The position numbers were made by a program, and so were the translations under genes. The notes beneath the pieces are model-generated. The model did no database searches. It saw nothing but the letters and a program-made list of their open reading frames with translations, and was not told the origin of the DNA. DNA of 48,894 nucleotides, from positions 1-48,894 of the forward strand of contig UQIK01000019.1 of the NCBI GenBank assembly GCA_900541125.1, given 5' to 3'. The stretch comes from an uncultured Collinsella sp. Its GTDB lineage: Bacteria > Actinomycetota > Coriobacteriia > Coriobacteriales > Coriobacteriaceae. How positions within the stretch are numbered: the stretch's first letter is position 1; each line of letters begins with the position of its first letter. Below are positions 40,145-47,841 of the stretch, one piece after another.

Positions 40145-40286
40145 GGGCGTGGATTATCGGGCGTACGAGCGTGGAAAATCTCCCGCTTAGTGAATGAGCG
40201 TGGATAATCTGCCACTTTGGATTCGATGACGCGGCAAAGTGGGAGATTATCCACGCTCGATTTCAGACGGAAGAAAATCCACGCTC
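40145..40286. repeat. Head-to-head GAGCGTGGA repeat set
   Basis: Copies of GAGCGTGGAWWATCTNCC begin at 40145 (diverged), 40167 and 40196 on the plus strand, and at 40258 and 40286 on the minus strand. Copies 3 and 4 face each other and form a 24-bp inverted repeat with one mismatch. It follows the alternating array by about 30 bp. Confidence 0.75.
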
Positions 40287-40523
40287 GATTTTGCCTGGGA
40301 AGAGCAATCTTCTGTCTGGGAAGCTCCGAACTCGACCTATATATAGGTGCAAATAGGCTGTTATCGAAGTTCGATCCTGAAGGTGTACTCTACTACACCA
40401 AAGTGTTACCTCGGGAAACGTCACCTCAGTATCCAAAACCACCGTCCTTCATATCCAAACTCAACAAAACCGCAGGTCACGACTATATAGATACGCCCGG
40501 AACCGTGTATCTAGAGGTTTTCG

Positions 40524-40553
40524 TTGACAGCCCCCAAGGTTGCATCGTATTAT
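40524..40553 (+). promoter_or_regulatory. Promoter of the tRNA-Tyr-Thr-Met-tuf locus
   Basis: A consensus TTGACA (40524-40529) and TATTAT (40548-40553), 18-bp spacer, lie about 60 bp before tRNA-Tyr. The flank GAGGTTTTCGTTGACAGC nearly repeats at the rpmG promoter. Bases 40290-40520 show nothing else recognisable. Confidence 0.8.
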
Positions 40554-40615
40554 CTTCTTCGTTCGCGGGGGCGTTGGTCCAAAAGACCAAAGAACCTGCG
40601 GATACTTGAACGATT

Positions 40616-40697
40616 GGGAGTTTGCCCGAGTGGTTAATGGGGACGGGCTGTAAACCCGTTGGCTCTGCCTACATAGGTTCGAATCCTATAGCTCCCA
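40616..40697 (+). tRNA. tRNA-Tyr (anticodon GTA)
   Basis: A class II tRNA with a long variable arm. Acceptor GGGAGTT pairs with AGCTCCC, discriminator A is at 40697, and anticodon loop CTGTAAA gives GTA. The CCA end is not fully encoded (ACCC follows). Confidence 0.93.
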
Positions 40698-40707
40698 CCC
40701 GTCAAGT

Positions 40708-40783
40708 GCCTGTATAGCTCAGTCGGTAGAGCACTTCGTTGGTAACGAAGAGGTCACCAGTTCAAGTCTGGTTGCAGGCTCCA
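40708..40783 (+). tRNA. tRNA-Thr (anticodon GGT)
   Basis: A 76-nt cloverleaf with acceptor GCCTGTA paired to TGCAGGC, encoded CCA at 40781-40783, and anticodon loop TTGGTAA giving GGT. Confidence 0.95.
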
Positions 40784-40786
40784 TCC

Positions 40787-40863
40787 GGCGGTGTAGCTCA
40801 GTTGGTTAGAGCACACGGTTCATACCCGTGGCGTCACTGGTTCGAATCCAGTCACCGCTACCA
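40787..40863 (+). tRNA. tRNA-Met (anticodon CAT)
   Basis: A 77-nt cloverleaf with acceptor GGCGGTG paired to CACCGCT, encoded CCA at 40861-40863, and anticodon CAT. A paired first acceptor base and ordinary anticodon stem suggest the elongator rather than the initiator; a lysidine-modified Ile tRNA cannot be excluded. Confidence 0.9.
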
Positions 40864-40874
40864 TAGGTAACACG

Positions 40875-40905
40875 GTGGCTTCTCAATAGTATGTTGAGAG
40901 GCCAC
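40875..40905 (+). promoter_or_regulatory. Hairpin between tRNA-Met and tuf
   Basis: A 12-bp stem with one G-T pair (GTGGCTTCTCAA with TTGAGAGGCCAC) around 7 nt lies 11 nt past tRNA-Met. It has no T run, so it may be an RNA processing site separating the tRNA from the tuf mRNA. Confidence 0.5.
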
Positions 40906-40959
40906 TATGGTATAAAGGCAAAGTCCCGTCCGGGGACGACCTGTTTAGAGGAGGGCTTT

Positions 40960-42150
40960 ATGGCCAAAGAGAAGTTTGAGCGCACTAAGCCGCATGTTAA
41001 CATCGGCACCATTGGTCACGTCGACCACGGCAAGACCACGCTGACCGCTGCCATCACCAAGGTTCTCTCCGAGACCGAGGGCTGCAAGGCTGACTTCACT
41101 GCGTTCGAGAACATCGACAAGGCTCCCGAGGAGCGCGAGCGCGGCATTACGATCTCCGTCTCCCACGTCGAGTACGAGACTGCTGCCCGTCACTACGCTC
41201 ACGTTGACTGCCCGGGCCACGCTGACTACGTCAAGAACATGATCTCCGGTGCTGCTCAGATGGACGGCGCTATCCTGGTTATCGCTGCTACCGACGGCCC
41301 CATGGCTCAGACCCGCGAGCACATCCTGCTTGCCCGTCAGGTCGGCGTTCCCTACATCGTCGTCTTCCTGAACAAGTGCGACATGGTCGACGATGACGAG
41401 CTCATCGACCTCGTCGAGATGGAGACCCGTGAGCTCCTCTCCGAGTACGATTTCCCCGGCGACGACATCCCCGTCATCCGTGGTTCCGCTCTGGGCGCTC
41501 TCGAGGGCGACGCCAAGTGGATGGACGCCATTCGCGAGCTCATGAACGCTGTCGACGAGTACATCCCGACGCCTGCTCGTAACAACGACCTCCCGTTCCT
41601 GATGGCCGTTGAGGACGTTATGACCATCTCCGGCCGTGGTACCGTTGCTACCGGCCGTGTCGAGCGCGGTGAGCTCAAGCTCAACGAGCCCGTCGAGATC
41701 GTCGGCATCAAGGATACCCAGAACACCGTTGTTACCGGTATCGAGATGTTCCGTAAGTCCATGGACTTCTGCGAGGCTGGCGACAACGTCGGTCTGCTGC
41801 TCCGCGGCATCAAGCGTGAGGACATCGAGCGCGGCCAGGTTCTCTGCAAGCCCGGTTCGGTTACCCCGCACACCAAGTTCACCGGTGAGATCTACGTTCT
41901 GACCAAGGAGGAGGGCGGCCGTCACACCCCGTTCTTCGATGGTTATCGTCCTCAGTTCTACTTCCGTACCACCGACGTTACCGGTACGGTCAAGCTCCCC
42001 GAGGGCACCGAGATGGCTATGCCTGGTGATCACATCACCATCGAGGGCGACCTCATCCACCCGATCGCCATGGAGGAGGGCCTGCGCTTCGCTATCCGCG
42101 AGGGTGGCCACACCGTCGGTTCGGGCATCGTCTCCACGATCATTGAGTAA
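40960..42150 (+). CDS. tuf: Elongation factor Tu
   Basis: GTPase that delivers aminoacyl-tRNA to the ribosome. At 396 residues it is standard. G1 is GHVDHGKT at 19-26, G3 DCPGHADY and G4 NKCD, and the beta-barrel domains end with GGHTVGSGIVS. AGAGGAGGG precedes the ATG at 40960; the longer in-frame reading from 40891 is rejected. It uses a narrow set of codons, as expected for a highly expressed gene. Placement after a tRNA cluster resembles E. coli tufB. Confidence 0.97.
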   Translation: MAKEKFERTKPHVNIGTIGHVDHGKTTLTAAITKVLSETEGCKADFTAFENIDKAPEERERGITISVSHVEYETAARHYAHVDCPGHADYVKNMISGAAQMDGAILVIAATDGPMAQTREHILLARQVGVPYIVVFLNKCDMVDDDELIDLVEMETRELLSEYDFPGDDIPVIRGSALGALEGDAKWMDAIRELMNAVDEYIPTPARNNDLPFLMAVEDVMTISGRGTVATGRVERGELKLNEPVEIVGIKDTQNTVVTGIEMFRKSMDFCEAGDNVGLLLRGIKREDIERGQVLCKPGSVTPHTKFTGEIYVLTKEEGGRHTPFFDGYRPQFYFRTTDVTGTVKLPEGTEMAMPGDHITIEGDLIHPIAMEEGLRFAIREGGHTVGSGIVSTIIE

Positions 42151-42178
42151 ATTAGCTCTTTGATATAGCTGACTTAGA

Positions 42179-42214
42179 GAACCCGGCACTTATATGGGTG
42201 CCGGGTTCTTTTCT
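42179..42214 (+). terminator. Intrinsic terminator after tuf
   Basis: A perfect 11-bp stem (GAACCCGGCAC with GTGCCGGGTTC) and an 8-nt loop are followed by TTTTCTG. Confidence 0.92.
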
Positions 42215-42354
42215 GCAATGGATATTGAGCCGTTGCTGGTGTCGAGAGGATCGATAATGGTCCTGGATGCACCTTCGATTAGCTCTCGATGGCTTCATTG
42301 ATGTGTTCCAAATATGAATGGATCCACCGAGAACCAATTGACTCGAGGTTTTCA

Positions 42355-42384
42355 TTGACAGCACTTACGTGGAGCTGATAAAGT
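42355..42384 (+). promoter_or_regulatory. Promoter of rpmG
   Basis: TTGACA at 42355-42360 and TAAAGT at 42379-42384 (18-bp spacer; GATAAA two bases earlier is an alternative) precede rpmG by about 45 bp. The flank matches that of the tRNA-Tyr promoter. Confidence 0.65.
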
Positions 42385-42429
42385 AACAACTCGTGCCCGT
42401 ACGGGGCGGAAATGAAAGGTTCAGGATAC

Positions 42430-42579
42430 ATGCGTACTCTAGTTACTCTTGCGTGCACTGAGTGCAAGCGCCGCAACTATACGACCACCAAGAACAAGTC
42501 GACCATGCCTGATCGTATGGAGATCAAGAAGTATTGCCCCTGGTGCCGTCACCACACGCTGCACAAAGAGACTCGCTAG
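42430..42579 (+). CDS. rpmG: 50S ribosomal protein L33
   Basis: A 49-residue ribosomal protein of the zinc-binding (C+) form. Cys pairs are CTEC (9, 12) and CPWC (36, 39), with the family motif NYTTTKNK between them and a basic tail HKETR. GAAAGGTTCAGG precedes the ATG. tRNA-Trp, secE and nusG follow, the classical arrangement. Confidence 0.95.
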   Translation: MRTLVTLACTECKRRNYTTTKNKSTMPDRMEIKKYCPWCRHHTLHKETR

Positions 42580-42592
42580 TCTCTAGTCACAT

Positions 42593-42668
42593 ACGCCAGT
42601 AGTTCAATTGGTAGAGCATCGGTCTCCAAAACCGAGTGTTGAGGGTTCGAGTCCTTCCTGGCGTGCCA
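42593..42668 (+). tRNA. tRNA-Trp (anticodon CCA)
   Basis: A 76-nt cloverleaf with acceptor ACGCCAG paired to CTGGCGT, encoded CCA at 42666-42668, and anticodon loop CTCCAAA giving CCA. It lies between rpmG and secE. Confidence 0.95.
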
Positions 42669-42677
42669 GTCATTATT

Positions 42678-42710
42678 CCGTAAGCTCCCACTTGGGGGCT
42701 TACGGTTTAC
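42678..42710 (+). terminator. Hairpin after tRNA-Trp
   Basis: An 8-bp perfect stem (CCGTAAGC with GCTTACGG) extended by CCC/GGG is followed by TTTAC. Likely a partial terminator before secE. Confidence 0.65.
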
Positions 42711-42744
42711 TCATGTATAAGCGCATTGCGCGGAGGTAACCCAA

Positions 42745-43083
42745 ATGGCCAACAAGAAGAACAAGAAGAAGGCTCAGCAGCCGGCACCTGCCAACAGCGC
42801 TGCCGCCAACTCCAAGGTTGAGGCCAGGAAGGCCGTTGCCAAGAAGAACGAGAAGGCTGCGAAGTCCAAGAAGAACGAGAAGCCTGGTTTCTTCGCACGC
42901 ACCAAGAAGTATTTCGCTTCGGTCAAGTCCGAGATGAAGCGTGTCACGTGGCCCGATAAGAAGGAGCTCGTGAACTACTCGGTCGTCGTTTGCGCTTCTC
43001 TGGTCGTCGTCGGCGTCGTCATCGCTCTGCTCGATGCTGGCTTTGGCGAGGCTCTTGCTCTGTTCTCTGGATTGAGGGGCTAA
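42745..43083 (+). CDS. secE: Preprotein translocase subunit SecE
   Basis: Essential single-span subunit of the SecYEG channel. The 112-residue protein has a long Lys/Ala-rich N-terminal tail, the conserved amphipathic helix VKSEMKRVTWPDKKEL, and one membrane helix (about 76-97). CGGAGGT precedes the ATG. nusG follows after 3 bp. Confidence 0.95.
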   Translation: MANKKNKKKAQQPAPANSAAANSKVEARKAVAKKNEKAAKSKKNEKPGFFARTKKYFASVKSEMKRVTWPDKKELVNYSVVVCASLVVVGVVIALLDAGFGEALALFSGLRG

Positions 43084-43086
43084 ACC

Positions 43087-43623
43087 ATGTCTAAGCGTTG
43101 GTACGTCGTTCACACTTACTCCGGATACGAGAACCGCGTAAAGTCCGATCTCGAGCATCGTATCGAGACCATGGGCATGCAGGACCGTATCTTTGATATC
43201 GAGATTCCTATGGAGCGCGTCACCGAGATCAAAGAGGGTGGCAAGCGCGAGACCAAGGATTCTAAGATCTTTCCGGGCTATGTCCTGGTTCGCATGGAGA
43301 TGGATGACGATGCGTGGACGTGTGTTCGCAACACGCCCGGCGTCACCGGTTTCCTAGGCGGCAACGGCAAGCCCGCTCCGCTTTCCCGCGACGAGTACAA
43401 CAAGATGACTCGTCGTCCCGGTAAGGGCGATTCGCCCAAGCGCACCTCGGTTGATATTCAGGTCGGCACGTCCGTCCGCGTCACCGATGGCCCGCTTACC
43501 GACTTTGATGGCAAGGTCTCCGAGGTTAACACCGAGGCTGGCAAGCTCAAGGTCACGCTGATGATCTTTGGCCGCGAGACGCCGGTCGAGCTCGACTTTA
43601 ACCAGGTCGCTGTCATCGCTTAA
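43087..43623 (+). CDS. nusG: Transcription termination/antitermination factor NusG
   Basis: RNA polymerase elongation factor linking transcription to Rho or the ribosome. The 178-residue protein has the NGN domain (KRWYVVHTYSGYENRV, then FPGYVLVRMEMDDDAW) and a C-terminal KOW domain (GTSVRVTDGPLTDFDGKVSEV). It is joined to secE in one operon. Confidence 0.96.
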   Translation: MSKRWYVVHTYSGYENRVKSDLEHRIETMGMQDRIFDIEIPMERVTEIKEGGKRETKDSKIFPGYVLVRMEMDDDAWTCVRNTPGVTGFLGGNGKPAPLSRDEYNKMTRRPGKGDSPKRTSVDIQVGTSVRVTDGPLTDFDGKVSEVNTEAGKLKVTLMIFGRETPVELDFNQVAVIA

Positions 43624-43743
43624 GTTTTCGTCCGTTCGCGCGAGCGTGCTTCTTCTGTGACTGCTCATCTCAGGAGTGCTTCTAACACGTGCGTGCTTAC
43701 GATATAGCAAGTACTTCACTCTCGTGATTCGAAAGGAATGACC

Positions 43744-44172
43744 ATGGCTGAGAAGAAGGTTGCCAACGTCATTAAGCTCCAGATTCCTGCTGGTGCAGCT
43801 AACCCCGCTCCTCCCGTCGGCCCCGCCCTGGGCGCTGCTGGCGTGAACATCATGCAGTTCTGCCAGGCCTTTAACGCCGAGACGCAGGACAAGAAGGGCG
43901 ACATCATCCCCGTTGAGATCTCTGTCTACGAGGATAAGTCCTTCTCCTTCATCACCAAGACCCCGCCGGCGGCTCACCTCATCAAGAAGGAGCTGAACCT
44001 CAAGTCTGGTTCCGCTAAGCCCCAGGCCGACAAGGTTGGTCAGCTCTCCCAGGAGCAGCTCACCAAGATCGCCGAGATCAAGATGCCGGACCTCAATGCC
44101 AACGACATTGACGCCGCCAAGAAGATCATCGCCGGTACCGCCCGTTCCATGGGCGTCACCATCGCTGAGTAG
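43744..44172 (+). CDS. rplK: 50S ribosomal protein L11
   Basis: A 142-residue protein of the GTPase-associated centre. The N-terminal NPAPPVGPALGAAGVNIM segment and the C-terminal GTARSMGV motif are typical. ATG at 43744 is 6 nt from AAAGGA; the in-frame ATG at 43738 directly touches it and is less likely. The 120-bp gap from nusG has no clear promoter. Confidence 0.96.
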   Translation: MAEKKVANVIKLQIPAGAANPAPPVGPALGAAGVNIMQFCQAFNAETQDKKGDIIPVEISVYEDKSFSFITKTPPAAHLIKKELNLKSGSAKPQADKVGQLSQEQLTKIAEIKMPDLNANDIDAAKKIIAGTARSMGVTIAE

Positions 44173-44190
44173 CGATTTCTTATGGTAACG

Positions 44191-44216
44191 ACGGGTGCTC
44201 CGACCGGGGCGCCCGT
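44191..44216 (+). terminator. Hairpin between rplK and rplA
   Basis: ACGGGTGCTCCG pairs with the following GGGGCGCCCGT around a short loop. No T run follows. It may be an attenuator or processing site; no clear L1-binding mimic was identified. Confidence 0.4.
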
Positions 44217-44289
44217 TAAATGTGTGCAATAGGGCACACGATACGATGTGGGAGGGCTCACGCCCGTTTAACCACAGGAGGTAATGCAC

Positions 44290-44997
44290 ATGGCTAAGCA
44301 TGGTAAGAGCTATAACGCCGCTGCCGAGAAGATCGACCGCGCCACGCTCTACACCCCCCTTCAGGCTGCCAAGCTCATCAAGGAGCTCGACACCGCCAAG
44401 TTCGACGAGACCGTCGAGGCCCACTTCCGTCTGGGCATCGATACTCGTAAGGCTGACCAGAACATCCGTGGTTCCATCTCCCTGCCTCACGGCACCGGCA
44501 AGACCGTTCGTGTTGCCGTCTTCGCCGAGGGTGAGAAGGCCCGCGAGGCCGAGGCTGCCGGCGCCGACATCATCGGTTCCGACGAGCTCGTCGCCCAGAT
44601 CCAGAAGGGCGAGATCAACTTCGACGCCGCTATCGCTACGCCGAACATGATGGCCAAGGTTGGCCGCATCGGTAAGATCCTTGGTCCCCGTGGCCTCATG
44701 CCGAACCCCAAGCTCGGCACCGTGACCATGGACGTCGCGAAGATGGTCTCCGAGCTCAAGGCTGGCCGCGTTGAGTACCGCGCCGACCGCTACGGCATCT
44801 GCCACGTGCCCCTGGGCAAGAAGTCTTTCTCTGAGCAGCAGCTCGTTGAGAACTACGCTGCCCTGTACACCGAGATCCTGCGCGTCAAGCCCTCTTCTGC
44901 TAAGGGCAAGTACGTCAAGTCCATCTCCGTGTCTTCCACCATGGGCCCTGGCGTCAAGGTCGATCCCGCTGTCCAGCGTGACTTCCTGGCTGAGTAA
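44290..44997 (+). CDS. rplA: 50S ribosomal protein L1
   Basis: A 235-residue protein of the L1 stalk. GRIGKILGPRGLMPNPKLGTV is the family hallmark, with FRLGIDTRKADQ near the N terminus and ISVSSTMGPGVKVD near the C terminus. AGGAGGT is 7 nt before the ATG at 44290; an in-frame ATG at 44284 is only 1 nt from it. A strong terminator follows, so rplJ and rplL are not part of this transcript. Confidence 0.96.
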   Translation: MAKHGKSYNAAAEKIDRATLYTPLQAAKLIKELDTAKFDETVEAHFRLGIDTRKADQNIRGSISLPHGTGKTVRVAVFAEGEKAREAEAAGADIIGSDELVAQIQKGEINFDAAIATPNMMAKVGRIGKILGPRGLMPNPKLGTVTMDVAKMVSELKAGRVEYRADRYGICHVPLGKKSFSEQQLVENYAALYTEILRVKPSSAKGKYVKSISVSSTMGPGVKVDPAVQRDFLAE

Positions 44998-45035
44998 CTG
45001 CTAGTTACTGCCTGAGCAAAGCAAGCATTGCTAAA

Positions 45036-45075
45036 GAAACCCGGTTCTGCCCTGCGCAGGACCGGGTTTCTTGCT
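45036..45075 (+). terminator. Intrinsic terminator after rplA
   Basis: A stem of about 14 bp (GAAACCCGGT and CTGC with GCAG and ACCGGGTTTC) and a short loop is followed by TTGCT. Confidence 0.85.
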
Positions 45076-45085
45076 ATCTCGGGTT

Positions 45086-45126
45086 AAAACCAACACGAAG
45101 TAGACAGTCCCCTTTATGGTGGTTAC
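45086..45126. repeat. ACCACC-type hairpin repeat
   Basis: AAAACCAACACGAAG pairs imperfectly with CCTTTATGGTGGTT around an ACAGTCCC loop. It lies just past the stop codon of the minus-strand phosphoesterase gene and may end that transcript. Confidence 0.55.
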
Positions 45127-45833
45127 CAGGGTGTTCTGGCTGTTGAGGACTCGATGGCATCGTGGCGCTTGAGCTCGCGGCGCATGGTTTGCGAATTGAG
45201 CCAGGCTGCCTGCCAGCCACGGATGGGGTAGCGCGTCTGGTCGAGCTCAAACTGCGTATAGCCGCAGGCGTTGATGATCGTCGTTCCACACACATGCTGC
45301 CGCTCGCGTTGAAAGTCGCGACCATAGCTTTGGTGTACATGCCCATGCACCATGTAGTCGGCCCCCCAGGACTCAAGCGCCGTGTTAAAGCACTCAAACC
45401 CTCGATGCGGCAGATCGTCCAGATCACCCATACCGGCGGCGGGTGCATGAGTAAGCAGAATGTCGCAGCCGCCGACCATCCTCACTTTGCGGGACAGCTT
45501 GCGCATACGCTTGGCCATCTCGCGCTCGGTGTACATGTTGGCGCCGTCGCGATAACGCATGGATCCGCCAAGGCCCGCAATGCGAATCCCTCGGTACGTG
45601 TACACGCTGTCTTCCACGCAGATACATCCGCCCGGTGCATGACGTGCGTAGCGATCATCGTGATTGCCGCGCACGTAGATGAGCGGCTTGTTGATGACCG
45701 TAACTAAAAACTCAAGATAGTCCGGGTCCAGATCGCCGGCGGACAAAATCAGGTCGACTCCCTCAAAGCGTTCCTTGCGAAAGCACTCCCAAAGGCATCG
45801 TTCCTCGGTATCGGCTATGGCAAGGATCTTCAT
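45123..45833 (-). CDS. Calcineurin-like metallophosphoesterase
   Basis: A 236-residue cytosolic phosphoesterase. Metal-binding motifs are GDL (33-35), GNHDD (56-60), THAP and GHVH, all intact; the first DxH motif is replaced by ADTEE. Substrate unknown. It overlaps the upstream ParB/BMP-like gene by 4 bp (ATGA), so the two are translationally coupled and probably share a function, perhaps with a nucleotide or nucleoside. Confidence 0.87.
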   Translation of the reverse strand: MKILAIADTEERCLWECFRKERFEGVDLILSAGDLDPDYLEFLVTVINKPLIYVRGNHDDRYARHAPGGCICVEDSVYTYRGIRIAGLGGSMRYRDGANMYTEREMAKRMRKLSRKVRMVGGCDILLTHAPAAGMGDLDDLPHRGFECFNTALESWGADYMVHGHVHQSYGRDFQRERQHVCGTTIINACGYTQFELDQTRYPIRGWQAAWLNSQTMRRELKRHDAIESSTARTPW

Positions 45834-47746
45834 AGGGCGGTAACTCCCGGCTCATCGTCGAGCTGCGGAATGGTGCCCACCACGTTGTCCGCCAGCCAAT
45901 TCATCTCGACAATCTGCGTGCTCGGCAACGGAGGGAAGCCTTCGATCTGTACCACGCCGTTCTGGCTGTGGAGCTCGCCGCCAAAGGGGTTGATGGAGCC
46001 CTCGACAATGCCGTTGCGGAGCAACTGCACGAGTTTGCGCGTCTGGTAGGGTAGGCCCGGAGCGTAACGGATGTCGATAACGCCGGAGCTCATGCCGTAC
46101 CAGTAGTTGACGGCGCGCACTTGGTTGTCATCGCTGGTCTCGTCCCATGTGCCGTGCAGAAGGCTGCGAACGATGAGCTCGTAGTAACGGCCCCAGTTCC
46201 ATACCGGCATGGCGATGCCGGAAACCTTGCCATCGACCAGGCGGTGGAGTCCGTAGGCCGTAGGGTCTTCGAGCGACTTTGACATGTCAGCGCCGGTCAT
46301 GACGCTCACGCCTTCGCGGCACATGGCCTCGGCAAGACCGCCGGCGGGCACATCGCCCCAGGTGAGGATAATTTGCGCGCGGGGGTCGAGCAGCGAGGCG
46401 CCGATGGCAAAGGCATTGATCTCGCTGAGCGCGCCGGATGCGAAGACCGACGCGTGGTAGCCGATGCGATGGTTGTCCGCCATGCTGGCGGCAAGGGCGC
46501 CCAGGAGGAACTTGGCCTCGTACATCTTGCCAAAGTACGAACGAACGCTTTGGTGGGGAAGGCCGATAGAGCAGTTAAGGAACCGAACCTGGGGATACTC
46601 AACGGCAGCTCTGAGCGTGTATTCCATCAGGCGGTGCGAGGTCGAGAAGATGACGCTGTCTCCATGTTTGACAGCCGTTTCCACGGCGGCGTAGAACACG
46701 TCCGGATCGTGACAGTCTTCGAACGCCTCGGTGCGCACGATACCGTCAAAGTGCTCATCGAGATACTGACGTCCTTGGTCGTGCAGACTGTCCCAGCTCG
46801 ACGCCGCACAGGGGAACTCATGGATAAAGGCGATACGCAGGGGGTTGGCCGCCGAATAGACAGTCTTGCCCATAAAGAAGTTGAGCACGCCGGAGGTGGA
46901 CTTGGCGGGCGACTCCTCCTCATCGACGCTCGGCGCTTCGACAAGATCGACCTTGTCCTCGTCATTTTTGCCGGCAATGACCAGCTCGCGCCAGATCTTG
47001 CACAGGCGGTTTACGACGATATCCGTCGGCGTATCCAGCAGGCGGTCCTGGTTGTACACATTGAGGTACACGAGCATGGCGTCGGCGGGCGTAATGTCCA
47101 GGTGATCGCCGCCTGCGCGAAGGTAGGCACGCTTAAAGAGCAGGAAGGTGTGGCGCAGGTAGTCGACCTTTTTCTGCGGCCATTTTTCGATAAGGTTCTG
47201 ACCGAGCATCTTGGCGAGTGTTTCGTAGCTTCCCTCACGCGAGAACTCGATCTCGTATAGGGGGCAGACGCGCCAAAACGCGCAAAATTCACCGTACAGG
47301 CGGCTTTCGACGGAATCCCATGTGCCGGGGTAGAGACGGGTGACCCTGGCCGAAACCGTTGGAGCGTCCAGGAATTTGAGGACACTGACGCGTTTGTTGC
47401 CTTCCTGGACATAGAACCGATGCATGAACTCGGTGACGATGATGGGGTCGCGATAGCCCTCGGTTACCTGGATGTCGTAGAGGTTGGACCACTTGCGGGC
47501 GAACTCGGTGTTAAACGGCAGCAGGGGCATAAAGTTGCACGAAAAGGCAGACTGACGGCCTTTGGTGACCGTGCCGACGACCATTTCGAGTGGAATGTCC
47601 CTCAGGCCGACGCTCTCTCGCTGACCTAAGGGGAGCTGGGCAACGAGGCCGTCGAGGTCCGTAAGGTACGGGTGCTCGCTTTGGCTGATGGCGCGACGGC
47701 GTCCCTGCTCGCCGCGCTTGCGTGCTTGACGATAGGCCTCTTCCAT
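45830..47746 (-). CDS. ParB-like/BMP-domain fusion protein
   Basis: A 638-residue protein with no signal peptide or lipobox. Residues about 60-135 resemble a ParB-like fold (NFMPLLPFNTEFARKWSNL, then the DPIIVTEF and YVQEGNKRVSVLK segments). Residues about 300-560 resemble the BMP/Med periplasmic-binding fold (RIAFIHEFP, FSTSHRLMEY, SYFGKMYEAKFLLGALAA, HRIGYH), which normally binds nucleosides outside the cell. A cytoplasmic sensor is plausible (inference). GGAGTAGACACC lies before the ATG. It is coupled to the phosphoesterase gene. Confidence 0.75.
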   Translation of the reverse strand: MEEAYRQARKRGEQGRRRAISQSEHPYLTDLDGLVAQLPLGQRESVGLRDIPLEMVVGTVTKGRQSAFSCNFMPLLPFNTEFARKWSNLYDIQVTEGYRDPIIVTEFMHRFYVQEGNKRVSVLKFLDAPTVSARVTRLYPGTWDSVESRLYGEFCAFWRVCPLYEIEFSREGSYETLAKMLGQNLIEKWPQKKVDYLRHTFLLFKRAYLRAGGDHLDITPADAMLVYLNVYNQDRLLDTPTDIVVNRLCKIWRELVIAGKNDEDKVDLVEAPSVDEEESPAKSTSGVLNFFMGKTVYSAANPLRIAFIHEFPCAASSWDSLHDQGRQYLDEHFDGIVRTEAFEDCHDPDVFYAAVETAVKHGDSVIFSTSHRLMEYTLRAAVEYPQVRFLNCSIGLPHQSVRSYFGKMYEAKFLLGALAASMADNHRIGYHASVFASGALSEINAFAIGASLLDPRAQIILTWGDVPAGGLAEAMCREGVSVMTGADMSKSLEDPTAYGLHRLVDGKVSGIAMPVWNWGRYYELIVRSLLHGTWDETSDDNQVRAVNYWYGMSSGVIDIRYAPGLPYQTRKLVQLLRNGIVEGSINPFGGELHSQNGVVQIEGFPPLPSTQIVEMNWLADNVVGTIPQLDDEPGVTAL

Positions 47747-47802
47747 GGTGTCTACTCCCTTAGTCGTTTAAACAACGATATGAACCATGGTACCACGATG
47801 CG

Positions 47803-47841
47803 AAACCACCAGAAAGGTGCCTGTCCCCTTTGTGGTGGTTT
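47803..47841. repeat. ACCACC-type hairpin repeat after mscS
   Basis: AAACCACCA (47803-47811) pairs with TGGTGGTTT (47833-47841), extended by AAAGG/CCTTT, around a GCCTGTCC loop. It touches the mscS stop codon and may terminate that transcript. Confidence 0.65.

Noticed and set aside
40217..40609. A 130-codon open frame over the repeat set and tRNA promoter
   Set aside because: It overlaps the inverted repeats and a consensus promoter, has no ribosome site, and its composition resembles no protein family.
37525..40697. tRNA attachment-site duplication bounding the DUF262 island
   Set aside because: I compared the tRNA-Thr(TGT) 3' end with sequence up to tRNA-Tyr and found no direct repeat, and there is no integrase.
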